Positions 13,223 to 20,871 of a stretch of 23,291 nucleotides of DNA are shown here, piece by piece. The stretch spans positions 1-23,291 of the forward strand of contig CAJUNN010000047.1 in the NCBI GenBank assembly GCA_910587955.1, in the 5' to 3' direction. The DNA is from an uncultured Lachnospiraceae bacterium. GTDB taxonomy: Bacteria; Bacillota; Clostridia; Lachnospirales; Lachnospiraceae. Each line of letters opens with the position of its first letter. Position 1 is the stretch's first letter. The position numbers and the translations under genes were made by a program. The notes under the pieces are model-generated. The model was not told the DNA's origin, did no database searches, and was given only the letters and a program-made list of their open reading frames with translations.

Positions 13223-14085
13223 AAGATCCGGCGAATCCAAGCTTCCGAGTCCCGAAGCCTTTGCTTCAGGGATTCTTCCTGATCCCGGCCCACAGCTTCC
13301 AGCATATATCCGTATTCATCCAAAAGTCCCTGTCCGTGGGGCACCCGGTAGGCTCCGGCGTCGCTTCCCAGGCCCAGCCTGGCTCCTTTTTTAAAAGCAT
13401 AAGAAACACATTCCATCTGCCTTTTCAGAATCTTTTGTACTTCCTCCTCCGGAAAACGGCCGCAGCCCAGGAGATTCCCTGCCGGAGCCAGAGTAGGAAC
13501 CCAGACGGCAGAACTTTCCGTCAAAAGGTCCAGCGTATCCCGTGATAAATAATTTCCGTGCTCCAGGCTGTCCACTCCTGCCTCCAGGGCCGCCGCTGCC
13601 GGCCTGTCCCCGTTTCCATGGGCCATCACCGCCATTCCCTCCCCGTGGGCAATCCGGATCATCTCCCGGATCTCCTCTGGTTCCAGCCCTTCCTCTGTCA
13701 GTACACCGGACGCGGAGAAATCCATAATCCCGCTGATCATAATTTTAATAAAATCCGCGCCCTCTCTTTTGGCCCAAAGAACCAGCTCCCGGTACTCCTT
13801 CCAATCGCCGAAGGCATGTCCCACGATGCCTCCGTAATGGCCCTTTTTGTGAATGGCAAAAAGGGGCGTGCGGTAATCAATCCCATACTCCTCCGCCAGA
13901 TCCCGCGCCCTGCGGGATACGCCCAGAGCATCGCCTCCGTCCCGGACAAAGGCAACTCCGGCATCCTTCCACGCCTGGAAATGCTGCCGGATTGCCTCCT
14001 CCTTCACTCCGTCCCGGTGAAGGGCCGCAGCCGCTTTATAATTTTCCCCGTCCATCATCAGATGGGCATGGCATTCTCCTAACAT
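13198..14085 (-). CDS. amidohydrolase, imidazolonepropionase/prolidase-like
   Basis: A 295-aa metal-dependent hydrolase. It has the full metal set of the amidohydrolase superfamily: His6-x-His8 (CHAHL), Lys114 in DFIKIMISG (bridging carboxylated lysine), His156 (MAHGNG), His176 (SLEHG) and Asp242 (GSDAG). The start at ATG 14085 is preferred because GAAGGAAG precedes it; an ATG 48 bp further upstream lacks a ribosome site. The protein begins directly at the HxH strand, so the usual N-terminal beta-sandwich strands are missing. The substrate cannot be deduced. It lies downstream of the M23 peptidase on the same strand (60 bp), probably the same operon. Confidence 0.82.
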   Translation of the reverse strand: MLGECHAHLMMDGENYKAAAALHRDGVKEEAIRQHFQAWKDAGVAFVRDGGDALGVSRRARDLAEEYGIDYRTPLFAIHKKGHYGGIVGHAFGDWKEYRELVLWAKREGADFIKIMISGIMDFSASGVLTEEGLEPEEIREMIRIAHGEGMAVMAHGNGDRPAAAALEAGVDSLEHGNYLSRDTLDLLTESSAVWVPTLAPAGNLLGCGRFPEEEVQKILKRQMECVSYAFKKGARLGLGSDAGAYRVPHGQGLLDEYGYMLEAVGRDQEESLKQRLRDSEAWIRRIFHNSSRQK

Positions 14086-14145
14086 CTTTATCGCTTCCTT
14101 CGTAATCCGTTTTTCTATCCAGTGTATCTGCATCCGCTTAAAAAG

Positions 14146-15228
14146 TCAATCACGCATGTCATAGATCCGGTGCCATTCCTTTGTCTCGTCGTTCCGTACG
14201 CACTCGCTGCGGTTCCGGTAGAGAAACCGGACTATCTGATAACAGTCAATCCAGATCTCCCCGTCTCCCTCTTTCTGGGATTCGTCAAAGATCAGCTGGA
14301 TCCCAAAATGCAGATGGGTTTCGTCAATATTGTTTACATCTTCCTTCACGCTGTACCCCGTATGTCCCATATAGCCAATCACGTCCCCGGCCTGTACCTG
14401 GCTGCCCTCCTTCAATCCAAGGGCATAGGGAAACCCCTGCCGCAGATGTGCATAATAGTAATATCGCTTCTTGTCAAAGCTGCGGATGCCGATCCGCCAG
14501 CCGCCGTACTGGTTCCAGCCCAAGGCCTCCACATACCCGGATTCCACGGCAATGATAGGCGTGCCTGTCTGTCCCATCATATCATGGCCCAGATGCCGCC
14601 GGCGGTATCCGTAGCTTCTGGAAACACCGAAATCATCGTAGTCGCTGTAGGGAAAATCTTTGGCGATAGGAAGAAAGGCTTTCAAACCGTACCGTTTTTC
14701 CCATTGCTTCCCGGGACCGTCCGGATCCGCTCCGGGAATCTCTTCCTCTTCTGAAAACCCCTGTCCTTCTTTGCCTTCCGCGGGAACCTGTACCTCATAT
14801 TCTCCCACCATTCCCCCCAGAACGGCCCTGTACGCCTCCAGATAATAGCCGTAGTACTGGAGGCCCTCCGTCAGTGCTTCCATCTCCTCCCCGTTCTGAA
14901 GCCGCTTGGCTGCCTCATCAATGTAGCCCTCTCCTTTCGTTCCTGCAAACTCACCGCCGGTCTTTGCGGCTGCATAAGCCAGCAGCTCTATCCAGTCCAG
15001 ATGGACCTCCTCCCCGTAAGTATCCCGGTCATATTCGTAGGCCCGGCCCAGAGCGGAAGCCGTCACCCGGAAATCCACCCATTTGATAAAGTCTTCCTCT
15101 CCCTCATCCTGCAAGCTGGCAGCCGGAAGAAATCCTTCCTCTTTTCCATAAAAATATACGGATGAAAATCCTGCCAAGAGCATCAGTTCCAGCAGGACAA
15201 AAACCTTTAAAATTTTTTCCCTTTTCAT
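14146..15228 (-). CDS. M23 metallopeptidase (LytM-like), membrane-anchored
   Basis: A 360-aa protein. Residues 7-27 form a membrane anchor after MKREK. A helical region of unknown type spans about 45-145. An acidic linker precedes an M23 domain from about 200, with zinc ligands His212 and Asp216 (RHLGHD), His261 in YYAHLRQ and His305-x-His307 (THLHFG). All ligands are present, so it should cleave peptidoglycan cross-links outside the membrane. The start is taken at ATG 15228, the first Met before the basic/hydrophobic segment. An earlier Met at 15288 is possible, as no strong ribosome site settles it. Related M23 proteins act in sporulation or cell separation; which applies is unknown. Confidence 0.85.
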   Translation of the reverse strand: MKREKILKVFVLLELMLLAGFSSVYFYGKEEGFLPAASLQDEGEEDFIKWVDFRVTASALGRAYEYDRDTYGEEVHLDWIELLAYAAAKTGGEFAGTKGEGYIDEAAKRLQNGEEMEALTEGLQYYGYYLEAYRAVLGGMVGEYEVQVPAEGKEGQGFSEEEEIPGADPDGPGKQWEKRYGLKAFLPIAKDFPYSDYDDFGVSRSYGYRRRHLGHDMMGQTGTPIIAVESGYVEALGWNQYGGWRIGIRSFDKKRYYYYAHLRQGFPYALGLKEGSQVQAGDVIGYMGHTGYSVKEDVNNIDETHLHFGIQLIFDESQKEGDGEIWIDCYQIVRFLYRNRSECVRNDETKEWHRIYDMRD

Positions 15229-15295
15229 AAAAATCCGCACTGGTTTCCTTATGAAAAAATATGCAGAAAATCCCTTTTTTAGAACCAATTATTTA

Positions 15296-15324
15296 TTGAC
15301 AGTATTTTTCCTTTATGATATGCT
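15296..15324 (+). promoter_or_regulatory. promoter of the cold-shock gene
   Basis: TTGACA (15296-15301), a 17-bp spacer and TATGCT (15319-15324) with upstream TGA, giving a near-consensus promoter. The leader is about 60 nt. Confidence 0.75.
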
Positions 15325-15333
15325 AAAAAAGTC

Positions 15334-15350
15334 GCGTAGCGCAACTACGC
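15334..15350 (+). promoter_or_regulatory. leader hairpin of the cold-shock gene
   Basis: GCGTAG-CGCAA-CTACGC, a 6-bp stem at the very 5' end of the predicted mRNA. Cold-shock mRNAs often carry structured leaders that tune stability and translation with temperature; that role here is inferred. Confidence 0.45.
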
Positions 15351-15389
15351 AACAACACTATATTGTCTTATTATTTTGGAGGGAACGTA

Positions 15390-15590
15390 ATGAGCAAGGG
15401 TACAGTAAAGTGGTTCAACAATCAGAAGGGTTATGGCTTTATTTCTGATGAAGAGGGAAAAGATGTATTCGTACACTATTCCGGCATCACCATGGAGGGC
15501 TTTAAATCCCTGGAAGAAGGACAGGAAGTGGAATACGACATCGTAGACGGTGAAAAAGGACCACAGGCTATCAATGTAAATAGACTGTAA
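15390..15590 (+). CDS. csp: cold-shock protein, CspA family
   Basis: A 66-aa protein, the normal length for the family. RNP1 is KGYGFI (13-18) and RNP2 is VFVHY (26-30), within an OB-fold that starts MSKGTVKWFNNQKGYGF. It binds single-stranded RNA/DNA and melts mRNA structure. The start at 15390 is fixed by GGAGGG 7 nt upstream. Its own promoter and terminator make it a single-gene unit. Tyr30 sits where many family members have Phe-His-His-like variation (VHYS); this is common in Clostridia. Confidence 0.95.
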   Translation: MSKGTVKWFNNQKGYGFISDEEGKDVFVHYSGITMEGFKSLEEGQEVEYDIVDGEKGPQAINVNRL

Positions 15591-15605
15591 AACCTGGAAA
15601 AGACT

Positions 15606-15643
15606 GCGCAGTTCCGGCAAAATGCAGAACTGCGCTCTTTTTA
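15606..15643. terminator. bidirectional terminator between csp and the deacetylase gene
   Basis: Stem GCGCAGTTC (15606-15614) with GAACTGCGC (15627-15635), then a T-run at 15636-15642. On the minus strand the stem is followed by AGTCTTTTCC, so it can serve the convergent deacetylase gene too. Confidence 0.85.
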
Positions 15644-15660
15644 TGCTCCATACCCATCTT

Positions 15661-16896
15661 CTATTCCAGCGGCGGGCGGGCCGGATCCCGGGTGTAAGCT
15701 GTGTCAATCATATCTGCCACTACCTCATCCTTTGTGGTAAGGGTATAACCGTCCAGATTGCACCGGGTCTGCCGGATATATCCGTCCCCCGCCTGGACAA
15801 AAGGCTTCGTCCAGACCCCGCAGTAATACCGGAATCCCTCTTCCTGAAGATAAGCCAGATGATGGCTGGGGTACTCCACTTCTTCCCCGTAGGGATAGAT
15901 ATAAACATCCGTCTCCCCCACCAGGCTTCCCACCTCTTCTTTCCACTGGCGGGTATCCGCCTGAAGCTCCCCAAGGCTCAGTTTCGGCGTATGCCGGTGC
16001 CCGTAGCCGTGGACAGCAAACTGCCAGCCCGTCTCTTTGAGCCTCTCTGCCACTTTCCTGGCGCTCTCCCGATCCGCCTCCAGGGTGGGGGACTCCAAAT
16101 CATTGGTCCGGTAGCCCAGAGTTCCCTCATAACCGGTCTCCGCAATCACACCCTTAACGCCCCGAAGGGAAAAATCCGGATGCTCCTTTACAAATTCATC
16201 TAAAATAGGCATCACATCATAATTCCCGATTTTCTCCGTCCCATCGGCTTCCAAATAAAGATTCTTGACCTCCCCGTTTTCGTCCAGCACCAGGCGATCG
16301 GCAAAACCGTCCCCCTTCATATACTCATAATAATTCACATCATCAATGGACAGTACAAAAGGAATCCGGCCTTCCGGCACCAGCGGATGCTCAATGTCAT
16401 GAATATCAATGAGGATAAATCCCTTCTCATACATCTGCTCCAGAATGCGCTCAAACTCCAAAATGGTGGTCATCCAGTAATTGTATCCGTTTGCCATATA
16501 ATCCCCGTCAAAAGCCAGATCCGTATCCACAATCAGGGAGTGGAAGAAAATATGGCGCACAGGCTTCTCATAGAGAACCATTCCGTCCCGTATCTCCTCA
16601 AACCGCTCCCTGGCCCCGGCAACCCGCTCATCCTCCCGGTAGGGCTCTGGGATTTCCTCCAAAGTTTCCAAAGCTTCCTCGCAGAAAAATCCCTCTGCCA
16701 GGCTTTCTGCCTTCTCTAAAGTCCGCTCAATCACCAGATCCTGAACCATCTGCTGCCTTTCGGCAAACAGAAACGGCGTCTCTGCAAACACTGCCCGGGT
16801 CCCGTCCCCGCCCCGGAAAACAAGTGCCAGAATCCATACCAGGGAAACTGCCACCCACAGCGCCGCCAGACTTCTGAAAATCCATACCCTTCTCAT
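15661..16896 (-). CDS. polysaccharide deacetylase (NodB-like), membrane-anchored
   Basis: A 411-aa protein. A single helix at 10-27 follows MRRVW; a helical stretch about 45-110 precedes the catalytic region. NodB-type motifs: Asp185-Asp186 in FVLSIDDV, His296 and His300 in AVHGYGHRH, and YPYGEE (334-339). These are the base and metal ligands of carbohydrate esterase family 4, so it probably removes acetyl groups from peptidoglycan or another surface glycan. The insertion between the first Asp pair and the His motif is longer than in small deacetylases. The start at ATG 16896 is preferred because GGGGAG precedes it and the anchor begins here. An extended -10 lies upstream at 16983-16975. Confidence 0.87.
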   Translation of the reverse strand: MRRVWIFRSLAALWVAVSLVWILALVFRGGDGTRAVFAETPFLFAERQQMVQDLVIERTLEKAESLAEGFFCEEALETLEEIPEPYREDERVAGARERFEEIRDGMVLYEKPVRHIFFHSLIVDTDLAFDGDYMANGYNYWMTTILEFERILEQMYEKGFILIDIHDIEHPLVPEGRIPFVLSIDDVNYYEYMKGDGFADRLVLDENGEVKNLYLEADGTEKIGNYDVMPILDEFVKEHPDFSLRGVKGVIAETGYEGTLGYRTNDLESPTLEADRESARKVAERLKETGWQFAVHGYGHRHTPKLSLGELQADTRQWKEEVGSLVGETDVYIYPYGEEVEYPSHHLAYLQEEGFRYYCGVWTKPFVQAGDGYIRQTRCNLDGYTLTTKDEVVADMIDTAYTRDPARPPLE

Positions 16897-16974
16897 ATCC
16901 AAACTCCCCAACTGCTTAATCCGCCAAATGAAACAACGCCGGCTGGAGAGATTTTTCCCGCCGCCGACACTGAT

Positions 16975-17048
16975 ATTATAGCACGGGACTCCTCCGGATG
17001 TATCACAGATTTCTAACACTTTCTAACAAAATTGTGACAATCCTGTCA
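16975..17048 (-). promoter_or_regulatory. deacetylase promoter with tandem regulator repeats
   Basis: On the minus strand TGCTATAAT (16983-16975) is an extended -10. Upstream of it TTTCTAACA occurs twice in 10-bp register (17010-17018 and 17020-17028), which looks like a response-regulator site of the OmpR/PhoB type. Further up is the dyad TGACA-N4-TGTCA (17035-17048). There is no good -35, consistent with activation. The rest of 16897-17216 holds only this and the asnA promoter. Confidence 0.5.
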
Positions 17049-17156
17049 ACTTTCCCAAAAATCTTTTAAACATTCCTGCTCCCTATTTCCTTTCCGCCCC
17101 AAGAGATTTCCGGCAGAAAAACAAATTCACAAAGTTCTTTTCTTTTTTGTGGATTC

Positions 17157-17165
17157 TGCTATAAT
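17157..17165 (+). promoter_or_regulatory. extended -10 of asnA
   Basis: TGCTATAAT, a perfect extended -10, about 50 bp before the asnA start. The upstream tract is T-rich without a clear -35. Leader RBS is GAGGAG at 17203-17208. Confidence 0.55.
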
Positions 17166-17216
17166 AGTTATCGTATTTCACGGAAGAGCACAAATTTTTT
17201 CAGAGGAGAGTTGATT

Positions 17217-18227
17217 ATGGAACATTTGTACATACCGTCCGGCTACACTCCGGAGCTCACACTTTACGACACCCAGGTCGCCATCAAGACCGTAAAAGAC
17301 TTTTTCCAGCAGAGCCTGGCCGAGCAGCTTTACCTGCTGCGGGTCTCCGCCCCCCTCTTCGTGGTGCCGGAATCAGGACTCAACGACAACTTAAACGGCG
17401 TAGAACGCCCCGTCACCTTCGGCATCCGGGAGCAGGAAGAACGTCCGGTAGAGATCGTCCACTCCCTGGCCAAGTGGAAACGCAATGCCCTTAAGCAGTA
17501 CGGGTTCCACATTGGAGAAGGCTTGTACACGGACATGAACGCCATCCGCAGGGACGAGGACACGGACAACATCCACTCCATCTACGTAGACCAGTGGGAC
17601 TGGGAAAAAATTATCCTCAAAGAAGATCGCAATACCGAGTATTTAAAGGAAGTGGTCCGCAAAATCTACAAAGCCCTGAAAAAGACGGAAAAATATATGT
17701 CCATCCGCTATGATTATATAGAAGAAATCCTTCCCAGGGATATTTTCTTCATTACTACCCAGGAGCTTGCAGACCGCTACCCGGACCGCACCCCCAAGGA
17801 ACGGGAGGATCTCATCGCCAAAGAAAAGGGCGCCGTCTTTCTCATGGAAATCGGCGACAAGCTGGCCGACGGCAAGCCCCACGACGGCCGGGCTCCGGAC
17901 TACGATGACTGGCATTTAAACGGCGACATCATTGTCTGGTATCCCGTTCTCGGCCACGCTCTGGAGCTGTCCTCCATGGGCATCCGGGTGGACGAGGAGG
18001 CCCTTGCGCGCCAGCTCTCTCTGGCCGGATGCGAGGAGCGCAAAGACCTCCCCTTCCAGAAGGCCATCCTGGAAAAGAAGCTCCCCTACACCGTAGGCGG
18101 CGGCATCGGCCAGTCCCGGCTCTGTATGTTCTATCTGCGCAAGGCCCATATCGGGGAGGTCCAGGTATCTATCTGGCCGGACGACGTGCGGGAGACGGCG
18201 AGAAGGCATGGAATCATCCTGTTGTAA
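17217..18227 (+). CDS. asnA: aspartate-ammonia ligase (asparagine synthetase A)
   Basis: A 336-aa class-II aminoacyl-tRNA-synthetase-like enzyme making asparagine from aspartate, ammonia and ATP. Hallmarks are EIVHSLAKWKRNAL (about 79-92), LYTDMNAIRRDE and HSIYVDQWDWEKII in the first half. ALELSSMGIRVDEEAL and GGGIGQSRLCMFYL in the second half form the ATP/aspartyl-adenylate pocket. The length equals the family norm (about 330-340). The start is taken as ATG 17217 after GAGGAG rather than an upstream TTG. Single gene with its own promoter and terminator. In many bacteria asnA is controlled by asparagine or nitrogen status; no riboswitch or operator is visible here. Confidence 0.96.
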   Translation: MEHLYIPSGYTPELTLYDTQVAIKTVKDFFQQSLAEQLYLLRVSAPLFVVPESGLNDNLNGVERPVTFGIREQEERPVEIVHSLAKWKRNALKQYGFHIGEGLYTDMNAIRRDEDTDNIHSIYVDQWDWEKIILKEDRNTEYLKEVVRKIYKALKKTEKYMSIRYDYIEEILPRDIFFITTQELADRYPDRTPKEREDLIAKEKGAVFLMEIGDKLADGKPHDGRAPDYDDWHLNGDIIVWYPVLGHALELSSMGIRVDEEALARQLSLAGCEERKDLPFQKAILEKKLPYTVGGGIGQSRLCMFYLRKAHIGEVQVSIWPDDVRETARRHGIILL

Positions 18228-18237
18228 AACAGCACAA

Positions 18238-18290
18238 AATCCCCCTGCTTCACGGTTTTTGTCCGCAGTGAAACAGGGGGATTGGTTCTT
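18238..18290 (+). terminator. terminator of asnA
   Basis: A long stem AATCCCCCTG-c-TTCAC (18238-18253) with GTGAA-a-CAGGGGGATT (18268-18283), one internal mismatch, followed by GGTTCTT. Strong hairpin, weak T-run. Confidence 0.75.
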
Positions 18291-18421
18291 GAAATATCTA
18301 AGCATATGCCGCCTTCTTTTGACAGACTTTCGGCCAAAAGCTCATTCTCTGCTTGAATGTATCCCCAAAGAATGTTACTCTTAAGATATTATTTTATAGA
18401 CATACCCTTGGAGGAAATTTC

Positions 18422-19819
18422 ATGAACGGAGATTCATCTGCAAAACACGCAAACCATGCTTCCGGCTCCCGCAGCCGTTTTTCCGGCCGCATCGGCTACG
18501 TCCTGGCAGTTGCCGGCTCCGCGGTGGGACTTGGAAATATCTGGAGATTCCCATATCTGGCAGCCAAATACGGCGGCGGTATCTTCCTGCTGGTCTACAT
18601 GATTCTTATGCTGACCTTCGGCTATGTACTCATTGTGTCGGAAACGGCCCTGGGGCGCATGACGGGAAAAAGCCCGGTGGGAGCTTTTCACGCTTTCGGG
18701 AAAACCTTTCCATTCCGCTTCGGGGGCTGGATCAACGCCGTAGTCCCCATGATCATTGCCCCTTACTACTGCGCCATCGGCGGCTGGGTGCTCAAATACC
18801 TGGTGGAATATCTCAAAGGAAGCGCTGCGGCTCTGGCGTCTGACGGATATTTTACCGGCTTTATCGCGTCCTCCGGAAATGCGGAGTTCTGGTTCATCGT
18901 GTTTTCCCTTATAGTCTTCTTCGTGATCCTGGCCGGTGTAAAGAAAGGCATTGAACGGGTATCAAAAGTAATGATGCCTGCTCTGGTGGTTCTCGCCGTC
19001 TTTGTGGCCGTCTATTCCGTGACCCGCCCCGGCGCATGGGAAGGCGTAAAATACTTCCTGGTCCCCAAGTTTGAAGACTTTTCCTGGATGACTGTGGTTG
19101 CGGCCATGGGACAGATGTTCTACTCCCTCTCCATCGCCATGGGCATCCTGTACACTTACGGTTCTTACCTGGGAAAAGATGTGGATATCGAAAAATCCAC
19201 CATACAGGTAGAATTTTTTGACACAGCCATCGCTCTTCTGGCGGGCATGATGATCATTCCGGCCGTATTTGCCTTCTCCGGCGGAAATATGGAAACCCTC
19301 CAGGCCGGTCCTTCCCTGGCTTTCATTACCCTGCCGAAAATTTTCGCCAGCATGGGAGCCGGAACTATTATCGGCATCGCCTTCTTCCTGATGTTTTTCT
19401 TTGCGGCCCTTACAAGTGCCATCTCCCTGGTGGAAACCAGCGTTTCCTCCTTTGAGGACGAGCTCCACTTGAGCCGCCCCAAAAGCTGCCTTCTGATGGG
19501 TATCATTATGGCAGTCATTGGCTCTGCCTCTGCGCTGGGCTACGGTTCCTTAGATTTCGTCAAAATTTTCGGAATGGCCTTCCTGGACTTTTTCGACTTC
19601 CTCACCAATTCCATTATGATGCCGCTGGCTGCCCTGGCTACCTGTTTTTTGATTCTGCGGGCGGTGGGATTAAAGAGATTTGCGGAGGAAATGGAAGTCT
19701 CCTCTGCTTTTAAGAGAAAAAAGCTCTATAACTTTTTCCTCAAATACCTGGCTCCCATCTGTATCGGAATCATTCTGGCAAGCTCCATCGCCAGCGTTCT
19801 GGGAATTATTTCTCTATAG
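18422..19819 (+). CDS. sodium-dependent amino-acid symporter, NSS (SNF) family
   Basis: A 465-aa integral membrane transporter with about 11-12 helices. The first helix has the family signature VAGSAVGLGNIWRFPYLAAK (Na+ and substrate site). YYCAIGGWVL and the helix 6 region MGQMFYSLSIAMGILYTYGS are also typical of bacterial LeuT-like members. ATG 18422 is the start, with TTGGAGGAAA 8 nt upstream; an earlier in-frame ATG has no such site. It probably imports neutral or aromatic amino acids with sodium. It stands upstream of azlC/azlD by 9 bp, so uptake and export of amino acids may be produced together. Confidence 0.93.
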   Translation: MNGDSSAKHANHASGSRSRFSGRIGYVLAVAGSAVGLGNIWRFPYLAAKYGGGIFLLVYMILMLTFGYVLIVSETALGRMTGKSPVGAFHAFGKTFPFRFGGWINAVVPMIIAPYYCAIGGWVLKYLVEYLKGSAAALASDGYFTGFIASSGNAEFWFIVFSLIVFFVILAGVKKGIERVSKVMMPALVVLAVFVAVYSVTRPGAWEGVKYFLVPKFEDFSWMTVVAAMGQMFYSLSIAMGILYTYGSYLGKDVDIEKSTIQVEFFDTAIALLAGMMIIPAVFAFSGGNMETLQAGPSLAFITLPKIFASMGAGTIIGIAFFLMFFFAALTSAISLVETSVSSFEDELHLSRPKSCLLMGIIMAVIGSASALGYGSLDFVKIFGMAFLDFFDFLTNSIMMPLAALATCFLILRAVGLKRFAEEMEVSSAFKRKKLYNFFLKYLAPICIGIILASSIASVLGIISL

Positions 19820-19828
19820 GTATCTGTT

Positions 19829-20542
19829 ATGGAAAAACAATCGCAGATCATGGGAAAGGCGCTTAAAAGCGCCTTTCCTTATACCGTCCCTATCTTTGCC
19901 GGCTTCCTCTTTCTGGGCATGACTTACGGCATTTACATGAATGTCTCCGGCTTCAGCTTCTGGTACCCCATGTTCATGAGCCTGACGATCTTTGCCGGCT
20001 CTGCAGAATTTGTAGCCGTTAATCTTCTTCTGGGCCCTTTCCGCCCGTTTCAGGCCCTGGCCATGACCCTGATGCTCAACGCCAGACATTTATTTTACGG
20101 AATTTCCATGCTGGACAAATACCGGGGAACCGGGCTTAAGAAAATTTATCTCATATTCGGAATGTGCGACGAGAGTTTTTCCATCAACTGCACAGCCGAA
20201 ATTCCAGAAGACGTGGACCGGGGCTGGTTTATGTTTTTTGTCACCCTCTTAAATCATCTCTACTGGTTTTCCGGGGCCGCTCTGGGAGGACTTTTCGGCT
20301 CCTTCATCCATTTTAATACGGAAGGCCTGGATTTTGTAATGACAGCCATGTTTGTGGTAATTTTTATGGAACAATGGATGAAAGAAAAGCATCACGGAAG
20401 CGCCCTTCTGGGCCTGGGCCTTTCCTTTCTCTGCCTTCTGGCGTTCGGCCCCGGCCGGTTTATGGTCCCTTCCATGATTGCTATCCTCGCCGCCTTGACG
20501 CTTTTGCAAAAGCCTTTTGAGAAAGGAGAGAAAACTTTATGA
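19829..20542 (+). CDS. azlC: AzlC-family amino-acid exporter, large subunit
   Basis: A 237-aa membrane protein. The family pattern is FPYTVPIFAGFLFLGMTYGI near the N-terminus, IFAGSAEFVAVNLL around residue 50-65, and the conserved LMLNARHLFYGISM (about 82-95). With AzlD it forms an exporter of branched-chain amino acids and related compounds. It starts 9 bp after the symporter stop. The ribosome site is weak (ATAGGT), suggesting coupling to the upstream gene. Codons 9-17 carry a strong 11-bp hairpin (19853-19878), described separately. Confidence 0.93.
   Translation: MEKQSQIMGKALKSAFPYTVPIFAGFLFLGMTYGIYMNVSGFSFWYPMFMSLTIFAGSAEFVAVNLLLGPFRPFQALAMTLMLNARHLFYGISMLDKYRGTGLKKIYLIFGMCDESFSINCTAEIPEDVDRGWFMFFVTLLNHLYWFSGAALGGLFGSFIHFNTEGLDFVMTAMFVVIFMEQWMKEKHHGSALLGLGLSFLCLLAFGPGRFMVPSMIAILAALTLLQKPFEKGEKTL
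19853..19878 (+). promoter_or_regulatory. strong hairpin in the first codons of azlC
   Basis: GGAAAGGCGCT-TAAA-AGCGCCTTTCC, a perfect 11-bp stem with a 4-nt loop, followed by TTATACC. It is inside the coding sequence 24 nt after the ATG. It could slow ribosomes or act as a partial terminator that lowers azlCD relative to the symporter. A weak T-run makes full termination unlikely. Confidence 0.45.
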
Positions 20543-20871
20543 GCATGACTTTATCCCAGCAGCTCATCACCATTGCCATGGTAGTCCTGGGAACCGTTCT
20601 GACACGGTTTCTGCCTTTTTGGCTTTTTCCGGCAGACAAACCTGCCCCGGCATATATCCGGTATCTGGGAAAGGTTCTGCCTGCCGCAGTCTTCGGTCTG
20701 CTGGTAATTTACTGCCTGAAACATGTAAGTATACACACCGGAAGCCGCGGCATCCCCGAATTTGTGTCCATCTCCCTGGTGATAGGCCTTCATCTTTGGA
20801 AGCGTCAGATGCTCCTGTCCATTGCCGGCGGAACCGTCTCATACATGCTGCTGGTACAGTTTGTTTTTTAA
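20539..20871 (+). CDS. azlD: AzlD-family amino-acid exporter, small subunit
   Basis: A 110-aa protein with three to four membrane helices. The conserved TRFLPFWLFP (22-31) and YLGKVLPAAVFGLLVIYCL (42-60) mark AzlD. ATG overlaps the azlC stop by 4 nt (ATGA), a standard coupled pair; GGAGAG precedes it. The stop overlaps the 3' end of the convergent blaR1-like gene by 4 nt. Confidence 0.93.
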   Translation: MSMTLSQQLITIAMVVLGTVLTRFLPFWLFPADKPAPAYIRYLGKVLPAAVFGLLVIYCLKHVSIHTGSRGIPEFVSISLVIGLHLWKRQMLLSIAGGTVSYMLLVQFVF

